A stretch of DNA of 64,000 bases from Aliidongia sp035943795 (lineage in GTDB: Bacteria > Pseudomonadota > Alphaproteobacteria > ATCC43930 > CGMCC-115725), in assembly GCF_035943795.1 (NCBI RefSeq), contig NZ_DASZBY010000085.1:27385-91384 (forward strand), given 5' to 3'. Shown piece by piece: positions 28,240 through 36,994 of the stretch (position 1 is the stretch's first letter; each line of letters opens with the position of its first letter). The notes under the pieces were generated by a model, which saw only the letters and a list, made by a program, of their open reading frames with translations, was not told the origin of the DNA and made no database searches. The position numbers were made by a program, and so were the translations under genes.

Positions 28240-29450
28240 CCCCGGGTCCGAACCGTTCTGGACGCGAGATCGATCGTGAAGCTTTCCAGCACCTTGGCGT
28301 CGGGCGTCCCGCCGACCGCATAAGGCGCAGAAAGGTAGCTGCCGACGATCTCGCTCTTGGAAATCTCCAGCCGCAGGAAACCGAAATTGTCCTGGTCGTA
28401 CCGCTCCAGCGTCAGGCCCGGGTCGATGTGCAGGGGCGTGGTCGGATAGGCGCCCCTCACCTTCTGCAGTTTGCCGAGCGCTGTGTAGCCACCGGCGCCG
28501 GCGACGACGCACGGCAGCTGAACGGCCCCCTGCGGCCCGGTCACCGTCGTCGTGAACCGTTGGTAATTGTGGACGTGACCCGACAGCACGAGATGGGGAT
28601 AGCGCCCGACCGTTGCGAAGCTGTCGAACAGCACCTGATGCACCGCACTGCTGCCGCTATGCTCTGTGTCGCCCGAATAGGGCGGATGATGGACAGCGAC
28701 GATGAGAGCCAGATCCGGATCGGCCGCCGCCAGCTCGCCGCGGAACCAGTCGATCTGGTCCTGATGGATCTCGCCCTCGATCTCGCCGACGTTGGAGAAC
28801 AGCCCGAGGAACGTCGCGAACGGCGTCGTGAAGGTCCAGAACACATTCGGCAAGTCGAGTTGCGTCCGGCCCGACGAGGTCTTCAGCGAGCCCAGCTGGC
28901 CCGGATCCTTGGTCATGAAATTCTGGACCCAACCGTCGAGCGGTACCTTGGTCGGGTCGACGGGTCCGTCCTGCGGGTCGTCGGGCTGGCAATCGTGGTT
29001 CCCCGGGATCGAGACGATGAACCCCGGATAATCCTTGTAGGTCTCGTAGAAATTATCGCCGTACTTGTCGATGTCGCCGGCGAAATAGATCACGTCGCCC
29101 AGATGATACAGGAACGCCGGCTTCCTGCCGTCCGGCAGGGCGTCGGCATCGGCCGCCATCATCGCCGCGACGAAATCCTGCTGCCGGCCCCGGTAGTCGC
29201 CGGTATCGCCGACCGCGTGGCACACCAGCACGCCCGCTTCCACGATCTTCTGGACGTCGTCGGCATGGAGCAATTGCGACAGGTCGTAGCGATAGGGCGC
29301 CGGGCCGTTCGGCGCAGGCAGCGGTTGAAACGGGTATTTCGGCAGGACGAACCGCGGCGACTGGGTCTGGAACGTGGCGCCACCCGCCGGCGGAACGTGG
29401 CTGCGCCGGGCACCGGCGCCTATTCCTGTGGTGAAGGCACGTGAGCTCAT
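28236..29450 (-). CDS. Calcineurin-like metallophosphoesterase
   Basis: A 404-residue purple-acid-phosphatase-like enzyme with all five metal-binding blocks of the superfamily in order: AVGDTGDY (GDxG-type), FLYHLGDVIYFAGD, SIPGNHDCQ, IVAVHHPPYSGD and VLSGHVHNYQRF. A dimetal centre hydrolysing phosphomonoesters or diesters is expected. The N terminus (RAFTTGIGAGARRSHVPPAG) lacks a clear signal peptide, so export is uncertain. It is a stand-alone gene; the substrate cannot be told. The stop overlaps that of the convergent DUF1203 gene. Confidence 0.88.
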   Translation of the reverse strand: MSSRAFTTGIGAGARRSHVPPAGGATFQTQSPRFVLPKYPFQPLPAPNGPAPYRYDLSQLLHADDVQKIVEAGVLVCHAVGDTGDYRGRQQDFVAAMMAADADALPDGRKPAFLYHLGDVIYFAGDIDKYGDNFYETYKDYPGFIVSIPGNHDCQPDDPQDGPVDPTKVPLDGWVQNFMTKDPGQLGSLKTSSGRTQLDLPNVFWTFTTPFATFLGLFSNVGEIEGEIHQDQIDWFRGELAAADPDLALIVAVHHPPYSGDTEHSGSSAVHQVLFDSFATVGRYPHLVLSGHVHNYQRFTTTVTGPQGAVQLPCVVAGAGGYTALGKLQKVRGAYPTTPLHIDPGLTLERYDQDNFGFLRLEISKSEIVGSYLSAPYAVGGTPDAKVLESFTIDLASRTVRTRG

Positions 29451-29552
29451 GGGGCATTCTCCTGATCGGCTCGACGAAGCACGGGTCCAAGGGTTCGCCG
29501 ATCATGCGCCGGTTCGGTGACGCTCCTGCTATTTCGGTACTTTGCGCCGGGC

Positions 29553-29587
29553 AAAGAAAAACCGCCGTCGGAACGTTCCGACGGCGG
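29553..29587 (-). terminator. Rho-independent terminator of ndk
   Basis: A perfect 26-base palindrome (CCGCCGTCGGAAC/GTTCCGACGGCGG, 29562-29587) is followed on the minus strand by TTTTTCTTT. It lies 30 bases past the ndk stop. Confidence 0.9.
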
Positions 29588-29616
29588 CTTCTGATCTCGC
29601 GACTATCGCCGAAGCG

Positions 29617-30039
29617 TCAGGCGACGATGTCCGAACCGGCGAAGAAGAACGCGATCTCGTTCGCGGCATTCTCGAGACTGTCCGAGCCATGGACCGAGTT
29701 CGCCTCGATCGACTCGGCGAAATCCTTGCGGATCGTGCCGGCGGCGGCGTTGGCCGGGTTGGTGGCGCCCATGATCTCACGGTTCCTGGCGACGGCGTTC
29801 TCGCCTTCCAACACCTGGACCACGACCGGGCCGGAGGTCATGAACGAGACCAGGTCCTTGAAAAACGGCCGCTCGCGATGCACGCCGTAGAACTCGCCGG
29901 CGATGGCGTTGCTCATCAGGATACGGCGCTGGGCGACGATCTTGAGGCCGTTCTCTTCGAAGCGGGCGTTGATCTTGCCGGTCAGGTTCCGGCGCGTCGC
30001 GTCGGGCTTGAGGATCGAGAGGGTACGTTCGATGGCCAT
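29617..30039 (-). CDS. ndk: Nucleoside diphosphate kinase
   Basis: Balances nucleoside triphosphate pools by phosphate transfer through a phosphohistidine. The 140-residue product, exactly family length, has ERTLSILKPDA at the N terminus, the nucleotide-site block MGATNPANAAAGTIRKDFA and the active-site NSVHGSDS with His117. The ATG at 30039 gives the standard start. It is the last gene of a pepA-holC-ndk run on the minus strand and is followed by a strong terminator; 121 bases separate it from holC, so it may have its own promoter. Confidence 0.97.
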   Translation of the reverse strand: MAIERTLSILKPDATRRNLTGKINARFEENGLKIVAQRRILMSNAIAGEFYGVHRERPFFKDLVSFMTSGPVVVQVLEGENAVARNREIMGATNPANAAAGTIRKDFAESIEANSVHGSDSLENAANEIAFFFAGSDIVA

Positions 30040-30160
30040 GGCCTCGGGTCTCCGGAGAATGCGAAAGGGTCCGACGGCAGCACCGTCGCGAAAGGGTGGC
30101 GCCTTATAGCCGCAAGGACAGGGGCGGATCAACGCTTCTGCCTGCAGGCAAGCCTTGCAT

Positions 30161-30610
30161 TCAGGCTTTGCGTTCCCAGCCGCCGTTCGGCTTCTGCTGC
30201 CAATAGGTCATCTGATGACCGGCGGCGGCGTAGCGCTTCCAGCGGCCGCGCGCGGCGGTCAACTGATCGTCGTCGTCGCCGTCGAACAGGTCGAGGCAGC
30301 GCTTGAACGCTGCCAGGTCGGGCATCTCCGCGCCGCCGACCTGGGCCAGGAGGTCGGATCCGTTCGGATTGTCGTCGCTCGCGGTCAGATAGACCGGTTG
30401 GTCGGCACCGTGGCCGTCCTTGGCGCTGCCATGGGGCAGAAAGCTGCCCGCATCGTAGGTCCAAAGCTGCAGCACCAGCCGTTCGACCTCGGCGTCGTTC
30501 GGCACGCGGACGAGCGCCCGCATGCCGGCACCGAGCGCCTTTTCGAGGAGGCGCGGCAGCGCCTCCTCGAGCGGGCTCCGTTGCAGGTGATAAAAGCCGA
30601 TCTCGGTCAT
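30161..30610 (-). CDS. holC: DNA polymerase III subunit chi
   Basis: The 149-residue product matches HolC: EIGFYHLQRSPLEEALPRLL, LEKALGAGMRALVRVPNDAE, LWTYDAGSFLPHGSAKDG and the QPVYLTASDDNPNGSDLLA block. Chi couples the clamp loader to SSB by binding the SSB C-terminal tip, which is present in the ssb product of this window (DDEIPF). It lies 23 bases after pepA and is followed by ndk. No psi subunit is expected in this group. Confidence 0.93.
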   Translation of the reverse strand: MTEIGFYHLQRSPLEEALPRLLEKALGAGMRALVRVPNDAEVERLVLQLWTYDAGSFLPHGSAKDGHGADQPVYLTASDDNPNGSDLLAQVGGAEMPDLAAFKRCLDLFDGDDDDQLTAARGRWKRYAAAGHQMTYWQQKPNGGWERKA

Positions 30611-30633
30611 GAAACGGCCTTCACCTCGCGGCC

Positions 30634-32130
30634 TCAGTCTTCGTAGTGATCGGCGACGAAACGTTCCAGCAGGCGCACGCCATAGCCGGTCGCCCCCTTG
30701 GGCACCGTCGCCGTGTCCTTCTTCGACCAGGCCACGCCGGCGATGTCGAGATGGGCCCAGGGCACGCCGTTGACGAAGCGCTGCAGGAACACGCCGCCGA
30801 TCGAGCTGCCGGCATTGCGGTCGCCCGAGATGTTCTTCATGTCGGCGACGTCGCTGTCGATCGCCCGGTCGTAGGCCTCATTGAGCGGCATGCGCCACAG
30901 CGGCTCGCCGACCGCCTTGCCGGCCGCCGTCAGGCGTTCGGCCAGTTCGTCGTTGTTGGAGAACAGCCCGGCATATTCGCTGCCGAGCGCCACGAGGATG
31001 GCGCCGGTCAAGGTCGCGAGATTGACCATCAGCCGCGGCTTGAAGCGGTCCTGTGTGTACCAGAGCGCATCAGCCAGCACGAGACGGCCCTCGGCATCGG
31101 TATTATGAACCTCGATGGTCTGGCCCGACATCGACGTCAGGATGTCGCCCGGCCGGATCGCGTTGCCGTCAGGCATGTTCTCGGCGAGCGCCACGACGCC
31201 GATGACGTTGACCCGCGCCTTGCGGCCGGCCAGCGCCTTCATCAAGCCGATCACGGTGCCTGAGCCGCCCATGTCCCACTTCATCTCTTCCATGCCGGCG
31301 CCGGGCTTCAGCGAGATGCCGCCGGTATCGAAAGTAATGCCCTTGCCGACGATGGCGACCGGTGCGGCCTGCTTGTCCTTGGCGCCGAGCCAGGCCATCA
31401 CGACCAGCCGCGGCGGCCGGACCGAGCCCTGACCGACGCCCAGCAGCGCGCCCATGCCGAGCTTCTTCAGTTTCTTCTCGTCGAGCGCTTCGACCTCGAC
31501 CCCGAGTTCGGTGAGCGTCATAGCCTCATCGGCCAAGCTCTCCGGATAAAGGATATTGCCCGGCTCCGACACGAGATCGCGGGTAAAGAAAATGCCGTCG
31601 GCCAGCTTGTCGAGATCGGCGAACGCCTTCTTGGCGGCCGACCCGACGTCGCTCTGCACAGTCAGCTTCTTCAAGGTCGGCTTCTGCTCGGCCTTCAGCT
31701 GCGTGCGGTATTTATCGAAGCGATAGCTGCGCAGGCGGGCACCGAACGCCACGTTGGCGGCGATCGCGGCCGGCGGCAGCTTGACGCCGTCGAGCGCTCC
31801 CAGCTGGATCGTCGCCTCGCTCTCGCCGGCGCCGTTCAGATGGGCTGCGACCGAACCGCCCAGCGCCTGGAGCGTCAGCGCGTCGACGTCGGCGAGCTTG
31901 CCCAGGCCCGCGAGCACGATGCCGTCGACGGCGAGGTTCGCCGGCGCGAGCACGGACAGCAACTGCCCCTTCGTGCCGGTGAAGCGGCTGGACGCCATCG
32001 CGCGGCCAAGCGCACCGCCGGTTTCCTTGTCGAGTGCCGCGGCGGCCGGGGTCAGCGCGCGGTCTTCACCGACGCCCACGACGACCGTGCCGGCCTTCGG
32101 CGCACCCAATTCGGCGAAACTGATCTTCAT
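30634..32130 (-). CDS. pepA: Leucyl (cytosol) aminopeptidase
   Basis: A 498-residue M17 aminopeptidase: a variable N-terminal domain, then the catalytic domain with VGKGITFDTGGISLKPGAGM (metal and catalytic Lys), KWDMGGSGTVIGLM and the family signature NTDAEGRLVLADAL, followed by LTGAILVALG. It removes N-terminal residues from peptides as a hexamer; in some bacteria it also binds DNA at cer-type sites. It opens the pepA-holC-ndk operon on the minus strand and diverges from lptF over 250 bases. Confidence 0.96.
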   Translation of the reverse strand: MKISFAELGAPKAGTVVVGVGEDRALTPAAAALDKETGGALGRAMASSRFTGTKGQLLSVLAPANLAVDGIVLAGLGKLADVDALTLQALGGSVAAHLNGAGESEATIQLGALDGVKLPPAAIAANVAFGARLRSYRFDKYRTQLKAEQKPTLKKLTVQSDVGSAAKKAFADLDKLADGIFFTRDLVSEPGNILYPESLADEAMTLTELGVEVEALDEKKLKKLGMGALLGVGQGSVRPPRLVVMAWLGAKDKQAAPVAIVGKGITFDTGGISLKPGAGMEEMKWDMGGSGTVIGLMKALAGRKARVNVIGVVALAENMPDGNAIRPGDILTSMSGQTIEVHNTDAEGRLVLADALWYTQDRFKPRLMVNLATLTGAILVALGSEYAGLFSNNDELAERLTAAGKAVGEPLWRMPLNEAYDRAIDSDVADMKNISGDRNAGSSIGGVFLQRFVNGVPWAHLDIAGVAWSKKDTATVPKGATGYGVRLLERFVADHYED

Positions 32131-32380
32131 GGTCTTCCTTCTCGATTCTCGGATCGGATCTCGGGGGATTCGATGCCCTGGCGGAGCCGTGCCGGCCCTC
32201 GTGCTTTTGGTCTCGCGGACCGTTGGGTTTTGTCTATCACCCCATCGCCGATATCGCCACCGGGGCGTGAACGCTGGTTGCGGCGCGCCTCATCGGGGAT
32301 CGAGAAATTGCCGGTCAGCCGCCCCATGCGCAATTCGGCCTAGGTTTTGCCGGAATCGGCTTTGTATACTCGCCGCCGTC

Positions 32381-33511
32381 ATGAACCGCCTAACCCGCTA
32401 CATCTTCCGCCAATGTGCGGGGGCCACACTGTTCGTCACGCTGGGCCTCACCTCGGCTTCGTGGCTGATCCAGTCGTTGAAACTGGTCGATCTGGTGGTC
32501 AACCGGGGTGTCGGCATCGGGCTGTTCGTCGAACTCGCCGTCCTCAGCCTGCCGCAGATGCTGGCGCTCACCCTGCCGATCGGCTGCTTCGTCGGCGTGC
32601 TGTTCTCGTACAACAAGATGGTGAGCGACAGCGAACTGGTGGTGATGCGTGCCTGCGGGCTCAGCCAGAACGGTCTGGCGCGGCCGGCACTGATCCTGGG
32701 CGGACTCGGCGTCGCTGCGATGCTGACCATGTCGGTCTATTTCCTGCCGGCATCGAAGAACGCGTTCAAGGATCTGGAATTCCAGATCCACAACCAGATC
32801 GCCTCGGTGCTGCTGCAGGAAGGCACGTTCAACACCGTGTCCGACACGCTGACGATCTATGTCCGCGCGCGTGACACCGCTGGCCGGCTCGAGGGGCTGC
32901 TGATCCAGGACAGCCGCGACAAGAGCAAGCCGATCACGCTCACCGCCGAACAGGGGCTGATCGTCCAGGTCGACAATACGCCGCGCGTCCTGATGATCAA
33001 CGGGACGCGCCAGGCGTGGGACGCGGACAAGCAGCAGCAGGAAGTGCTGACCTTCGACCGCTACAGCCTCGACCTCAACCAGTTCCGCGACGCCCCCGGC
33101 GCCCGGATGCTGCAGGCGGAAGAACGGTTCATCCCGGACCTGTTCTTTCCCACCGACGCCGACAACGACCCCGTCCTGCGCGCCCATCTGCTGGTCGAGG
33201 GCAACAACCGGTTCCTGGGCCCGCTCTACTGCATGACCTTCATCCTGGTCGCCCTTGCGGCCCTCCTGACCGGCGAGCTCAACCGGCGCGGCCAGACCAA
33301 GCGGGTCCTCGTCGCCTTCGCAATCGTCGCGGGCCTCGAGGCGATGTCGATCAGCTTCACCAACCTGGCGAACCGGAACCCGGCGGTCATTCCGCTGATG
33401 TATCTGAACGTGCTGCTGCCGGCCGCCATCGGATTGGGCCTGGTGCTGTACAGCCATCGGATCCTGCGGCGCCGCGCGCCGTCCGGTTCGGCGAGCGAGG
33501 CGGCCGCATGA
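32381..33511 (+). CDS. lptF: LPS export ABC transporter permease LptF
   Basis: One of the two membrane subunits of the LptB2FG complex, which lifts lipopolysaccharide from the inner membrane toward the Lpt bridge. The 376-residue product has the YjgP/YjgQ layout: three N-terminal helices (LTRYIFRQCAGATLFVTLG, LPQMLALTLPIGCFVGVLF), a periplasmic jellyroll domain (about residues 130-270), and three C-terminal helices (YCMTFILVALAALLTGEL and following). VMRACGLSQNG matches the coupling-helix region. ATG 32381 is the first start that gives the normal MNRLTRYIFRQ N terminus. It heads an operon with lptG, lptD, surA, pdxA and rsmA. TATACT at 32365-32370 could be a -10 element, but no good -35 was found. 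Confidence 0.94.
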   Translation: MNRLTRYIFRQCAGATLFVTLGLTSASWLIQSLKLVDLVVNRGVGIGLFVELAVLSLPQMLALTLPIGCFVGVLFSYNKMVSDSELVVMRACGLSQNGLARPALILGGLGVAAMLTMSVYFLPASKNAFKDLEFQIHNQIASVLLQEGTFNTVSDTLTIYVRARDTAGRLEGLLIQDSRDKSKPITLTAEQGLIVQVDNTPRVLMINGTRQAWDADKQQQEVLTFDRYSLDLNQFRDAPGARMLQAEERFIPDLFFPTDADNDPVLRAHLLVEGNNRFLGPLYCMTFILVALAALLTGELNRRGQTKRVLVAFAIVAGLEAMSISFTNLANRNPAVIPLMYLNVLLPAAIGLGLVLYSHRILRRRAPSGSASEAAA

Positions 33512-34611
33512 GTTTCCCCACCACGCTGTTCAGCTATATCGCCCGCCAGTTCCTGGTCTGGTTCACCGGCACGTTCGTCATGATCCTGCTGCTGATCTTC
33601 GTCGGTAACCTGGTCGAACTGCTGCGCCGGGCGGCCGCCCATCCCGAGATCACGATGGGCATGCTGCTCAAGATGGCGGCGCTGCAATTGCCCTATACCG
33701 CCCAGCAGGTCATGCCGTTTGCCGTGCTGTTCGGCAGCATCTTCGCGTTGTCGCGCATGACGCGCAGCCAGGAACTGATCGTGGCGCGCGCGGCCGGCGT
33801 GTCGGTCTGGCAATTCCTGATGCCATCGATCACCATCGCGTTCCTGATCGGCGCGGTGGGCGTGACGATGTTTAACCCGCTGGCCTCCTCGCTCCAGGCG
33901 ACCTTCAAGCAGATGGAGGCGCGACTGCTCAAGGGGCAGGCGGACTCGCTGCTGCTGTCGCCCTCGGGCCTGTGGCTCCGGCAAAGCGACGCGACCGGCA
34001 CCCAGGCGGTCATCCATGCCCAGCACCTCAATCCGACGGACATGACCGCCGACGGGGTAACGCTGTATTTCTTCCGCGACGGCGACCGGATGCTGCGCCG
34101 GATCGACGGGAAATCCGCGGTGCTGGACGAGGGGCACTGGCATGTGAAGGATGCCTGGGAATGGCGGCCGGAGCGTAAGCCCGAGTCGCAGCACCTGGAC
34201 GAGATCACGGTCGCGACCAATCTCACGCCGCGCAAGATCGAGGACAGCTTCGCCACTCCCGACACGATGTCGTTCTGGGCGCTGCCCGGCTTCATCGACC
34301 TTCTGGAAAAATCCGGGTTCTCGGCGCAGCGCCACAAGCTCTATTTCGATTCTCTGCTGGCGCGTCCTTTCCTGCTATGCGCTATGGTGCTGATCGCCGC
34401 GATCTTTTCCCTCCGCATGCAGCGGCGCGGCGGGACCACTTCCATGGTCGTCGGCGGGGTCGCCGCCGGCTTCTTGCTGTATTTCCTGACGGATGTGGTA
34501 TTCGCCCTGGGTCTCTCATCGACCATCCCGGTGGCTCTGGCCGCCTGGACGCCGTTCGGGATCAGCACATTGCTGGGTGTCACCCTTCTGCTCCATCTCG
34601 AGGACGGCTGA
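33508..34611 (+). CDS. lptG: LPS export ABC transporter permease LptG
   Basis: Partner of LptF. The 367-residue product begins FSYIARQFLVWFTGTFVMIL, has LQLPYTAQQVMPFAVLFGS and SRMTRSQELIVARAAGVSVW, a periplasmic domain (about residues 125-260) and C-terminal helices LLARPFLLCAMVLIAAIFSL and GFLLYFLTDVVFALGLS. The RSQELIVARAAGVS segment is the coupling helix that meets LptB. It shares ATGA with lptF, so the two subunits are made in equal number. lptB and lptC are not in this window. Confidence 0.94.
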   Translation: MSFPTTLFSYIARQFLVWFTGTFVMILLLIFVGNLVELLRRAAAHPEITMGMLLKMAALQLPYTAQQVMPFAVLFGSIFALSRMTRSQELIVARAAGVSVWQFLMPSITIAFLIGAVGVTMFNPLASSLQATFKQMEARLLKGQADSLLLSPSGLWLRQSDATGTQAVIHAQHLNPTDMTADGVTLYFFRDGDRMLRRIDGKSAVLDEGHWHVKDAWEWRPERKPESQHLDEITVATNLTPRKIEDSFATPDTMSFWALPGFIDLLEKSGFSAQRHKLYFDSLLARPFLLCAMVLIAAIFSLRMQRRGGTTSMVVGGVAAGFLLYFLTDVVFALGLSSTIPVALAAWTPFGISTLLGVTLLLHLEDG

Positions 34612-34618
34612 GTTCTTC

Positions 34619-36994
34619 ATGCGCCATCGGGTTCAGACGTTCGTTTCAGGCAACCTCCGCGCGCGCCGACGGGTCGCGCGTGCCGTTCTTCTGGGGGTCG
34701 GCCTGGGCGCCATCGGCTTCGCCGCGGATCTGTCGGCCTTCGCCCGCGACGGCGGAAAGCCGGCGGCACCGGACGGCCAGCCGGTCCCGGTGCTGTTCAG
34801 CGCCGACGAGGTCAATTACGACAACGACTTTGGGTTGGTGATCGCCCGCGGCAACGTCGAGATCTCCCAGGGCAACCGCACCCTGCTGGCCGATACGGTC
34901 AGCTACAACCAGCGCACCGACACGGTAACCGCGTCCGGGCATGTCAGCATGCTGCAGGAAACCGGCGACGTGGTGTTCGGCAACTATGTCGAGCTGACCG
35001 ATTCCATGCGGGCGGGCTTCATCCAGGACATCGGCATCCTGATGTCCGACCGTTCGCGCCTCGCAGGCAATGCCGGACGGCGGACCGACGGCAACCGCAC
35101 GGAAATCCGGCGGGGCGTCTACAGCCCGTGTGATCTCTGCAAGGACGATCCGACCCAGCCGCCGCTGTGGCAGCTGAAAGCGGCGAGGATCGTCCATGAC
35201 AAGGCAGAGCAGAAAGTCGAATACGAGGACGTGACGCTCGATATGGGCGGCTATCCGGTGCTTTATTCGCCCTATTTCTCCCATCCCGACCCGTCGGTGA
35301 AGCGGGCGAGCGGCTTTCTGCCGCCGTCGCTCGGTTCGTCCAACACGCTGGGCTTCAATTTCACCGCGCCCTACTACTGGGTCCTGGCGCCGGACAAGGA
35401 CCTGACCCTGACGCCGATGATCACGTCGCGCCAGGGCGTCGACCTGTCGGGCGAATATCGCCAGCGTTTCGGCAATGGTTTCATCGATACGCGGGCGAGC
35501 ATCACCGATGCCGACACGGTCAGCGGAACGGCCGCCGATCCGACCACGGCGCACGACCAGGTCCGCGGCCACATCGCGTCGTTCGGCGAGTTCGATCTCG
35601 ACGACAATTGGCGCACCGGCTGGGCCATTCGCCGCACGACCGATCAGACCTACGAGCGGCTCTACCATTTCGGCGGCAGCGAGAACTTCCTGACCTCCGA
35701 CGCCAATGTCGAGAATTTCGACGGCCGCAACTACGGCTCGGTCTATGCCTACAGCTTCCAGTCCCTGCGCCTGGGGGTCAGCGACCGCAGCCAGGCCTAC
35801 GTGCTGCCGCTCGGCGACTATACCTGGGATTTCCGGCCGACCAATTGGGGCGGGCATTTCACCACCAACGTCGACGTCGCCAACATCATCCGCGAGACCG
35901 GGCCGAACAGCAGGCGCGTCTCGGCCGGCGGCGAATTCAACCTGCCTTGGATCACGCGCGACGGCAGCGCCTGGAATTTCGTGGCCGGCGTGCGCGGCGA
36001 TGCCTATTCGGTCAGCAACCAGCCGATTCTCGGGACCGGCGTGCTCACCACCGTCGCCGGCCAGTCGAGCGTGGCGCATCAGCAGATCAGCAACGATTCC
36101 GTCGGGCGCGTCTTTCCGCAGATCGGCCTCGAATGGCGCGACCCGTTCGTCCGGCAGAGCGAGCATTCGACCCTGGTGATCACGCCGCGGGCGGCGTTCT
36201 ACGCGGCCCCCGTCGGCGAAAACCCCGCCCAGATCCCGGACGACGACAGCGTGTCGTTCGATTTCAACGAGAACGACCTGTTCGTGCGGAACCGGCTGGT
36301 CGGCTATGACCAGGTCGATGGCGGCCAGCGTGTCGACTATGGTGTCCAGGCCGACTGGACCAGCGACGACGGTGCCAAGGCGCGCGCGCTCATCGGCGCC
36401 AGCTATCGCTTCCAACGCCAGACGCCGCTCGACTATGGCCTGACCCTGAACCCGGCGACCAACGGCAGCTACCAGAATACCTTCGCCATCAATTCCGGCA
36501 CCGGCATCAACCGGCAGAATTCCGACTATGTCGGCCGCCTCAGCTACAGCCCGTCGAGCTACCTCGAAACCAGCTACCGGTTCCGCTTCGACCGTGAGGA
36601 CCTGCGGCCCGAGCATCAGGAACTGGGCATCGCGGCGGGGCCGCAGCAGTTGCGCATGGGGCTGGCCTACCTCCAGCTGGGCGACAATCCGCGCGACGGC
36701 CAGACCCGCCGGCAGGAATTGAGCCTTAGCCTCAGCTATATCCTCGATCAATATTGGACGCTGTCGACCCGCGCCACCCGCGAGCTGTCCGGCGACAACG
36801 TGAACCAGGTCTCGTCGGGCTTCGCCGCCCAATACCAAGACGAATGCCTGACCTTCATCGCAACGCTCGCCCAGTCCGGCATCCGCGACCGGGACATCAA
36901 GCCCGGCACGACCCTGCTGTTCCAGTTCGTGTTCAAGAATCTGGGCGAGATCACCCTGCCGACCGTGCAGGCCGGCAACGAATCATTGCCGTGA
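34619..36994 (+). CDS. lptD: LPS-assembly outer-membrane protein LptD
   Basis: Outer-membrane beta-barrel that, with LptE, places LPS in the outer leaflet. The 791-residue product has a signal peptide (AVLLGVGLGAIGFAADLSAF), an N-terminal OstA/LptA-like domain (FSADEVNYDNDFGLVIARGN, LADTVSYNQRTDTVTASGHV) and a long barrel beginning around residue 230 (GYPVLYSPYFSHPDPSVKRA, GFLPPSLGSSNTLG). Paired cysteines SPCDLCKDD (Cys171, Cys174) and a C-terminal Cys (QYQDECLTF) may form the disulfides needed for folding. Seven bases after lptG. The 3' end overlaps the surA start by GTGA. SurA, the chaperone that folds LptD, is encoded next. Confidence 0.95.
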   Translation: MRHRVQTFVSGNLRARRRVARAVLLGVGLGAIGFAADLSAFARDGGKPAAPDGQPVPVLFSADEVNYDNDFGLVIARGNVEISQGNRTLLADTVSYNQRTDTVTASGHVSMLQETGDVVFGNYVELTDSMRAGFIQDIGILMSDRSRLAGNAGRRTDGNRTEIRRGVYSPCDLCKDDPTQPPLWQLKAARIVHDKAEQKVEYEDVTLDMGGYPVLYSPYFSHPDPSVKRASGFLPPSLGSSNTLGFNFTAPYYWVLAPDKDLTLTPMITSRQGVDLSGEYRQRFGNGFIDTRASITDADTVSGTAADPTTAHDQVRGHIASFGEFDLDDNWRTGWAIRRTTDQTYERLYHFGGSENFLTSDANVENFDGRNYGSVYAYSFQSLRLGVSDRSQAYVLPLGDYTWDFRPTNWGGHFTTNVDVANIIRETGPNSRRVSAGGEFNLPWITRDGSAWNFVAGVRGDAYSVSNQPILGTGVLTTVAGQSSVAHQQISNDSVGRVFPQIGLEWRDPFVRQSEHSTLVITPRAAFYAAPVGENPAQIPDDDSVSFDFNENDLFVRNRLVGYDQVDGGQRVDYGVQADWTSDDGAKARALIGASYRFQRQTPLDYGLTLNPATNGSYQNTFAINSGTGINRQNSDYVGRLSYSPSSYLETSYRFRFDREDLRPEHQELGIAAGPQQLRMGLAYLQLGDNPRDGQTRRQELSLSLSYILDQYWTLSTRATRELSGDNVNQVSSGFAAQYQDECLTFIATLAQSGIRDRDIKPGTTLLFQFVFKNLGEITLPTVQAGNESLP

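Noticed and set aside
32365..32370. TATACT as -10 of lptF
   Set aside because: No -35 at proper spacing; recorded in the lptF note only.
34646..36838. Minus-strand frame of 730 codons
   Set aside because: Antisense to lptD; no recognisable domains.
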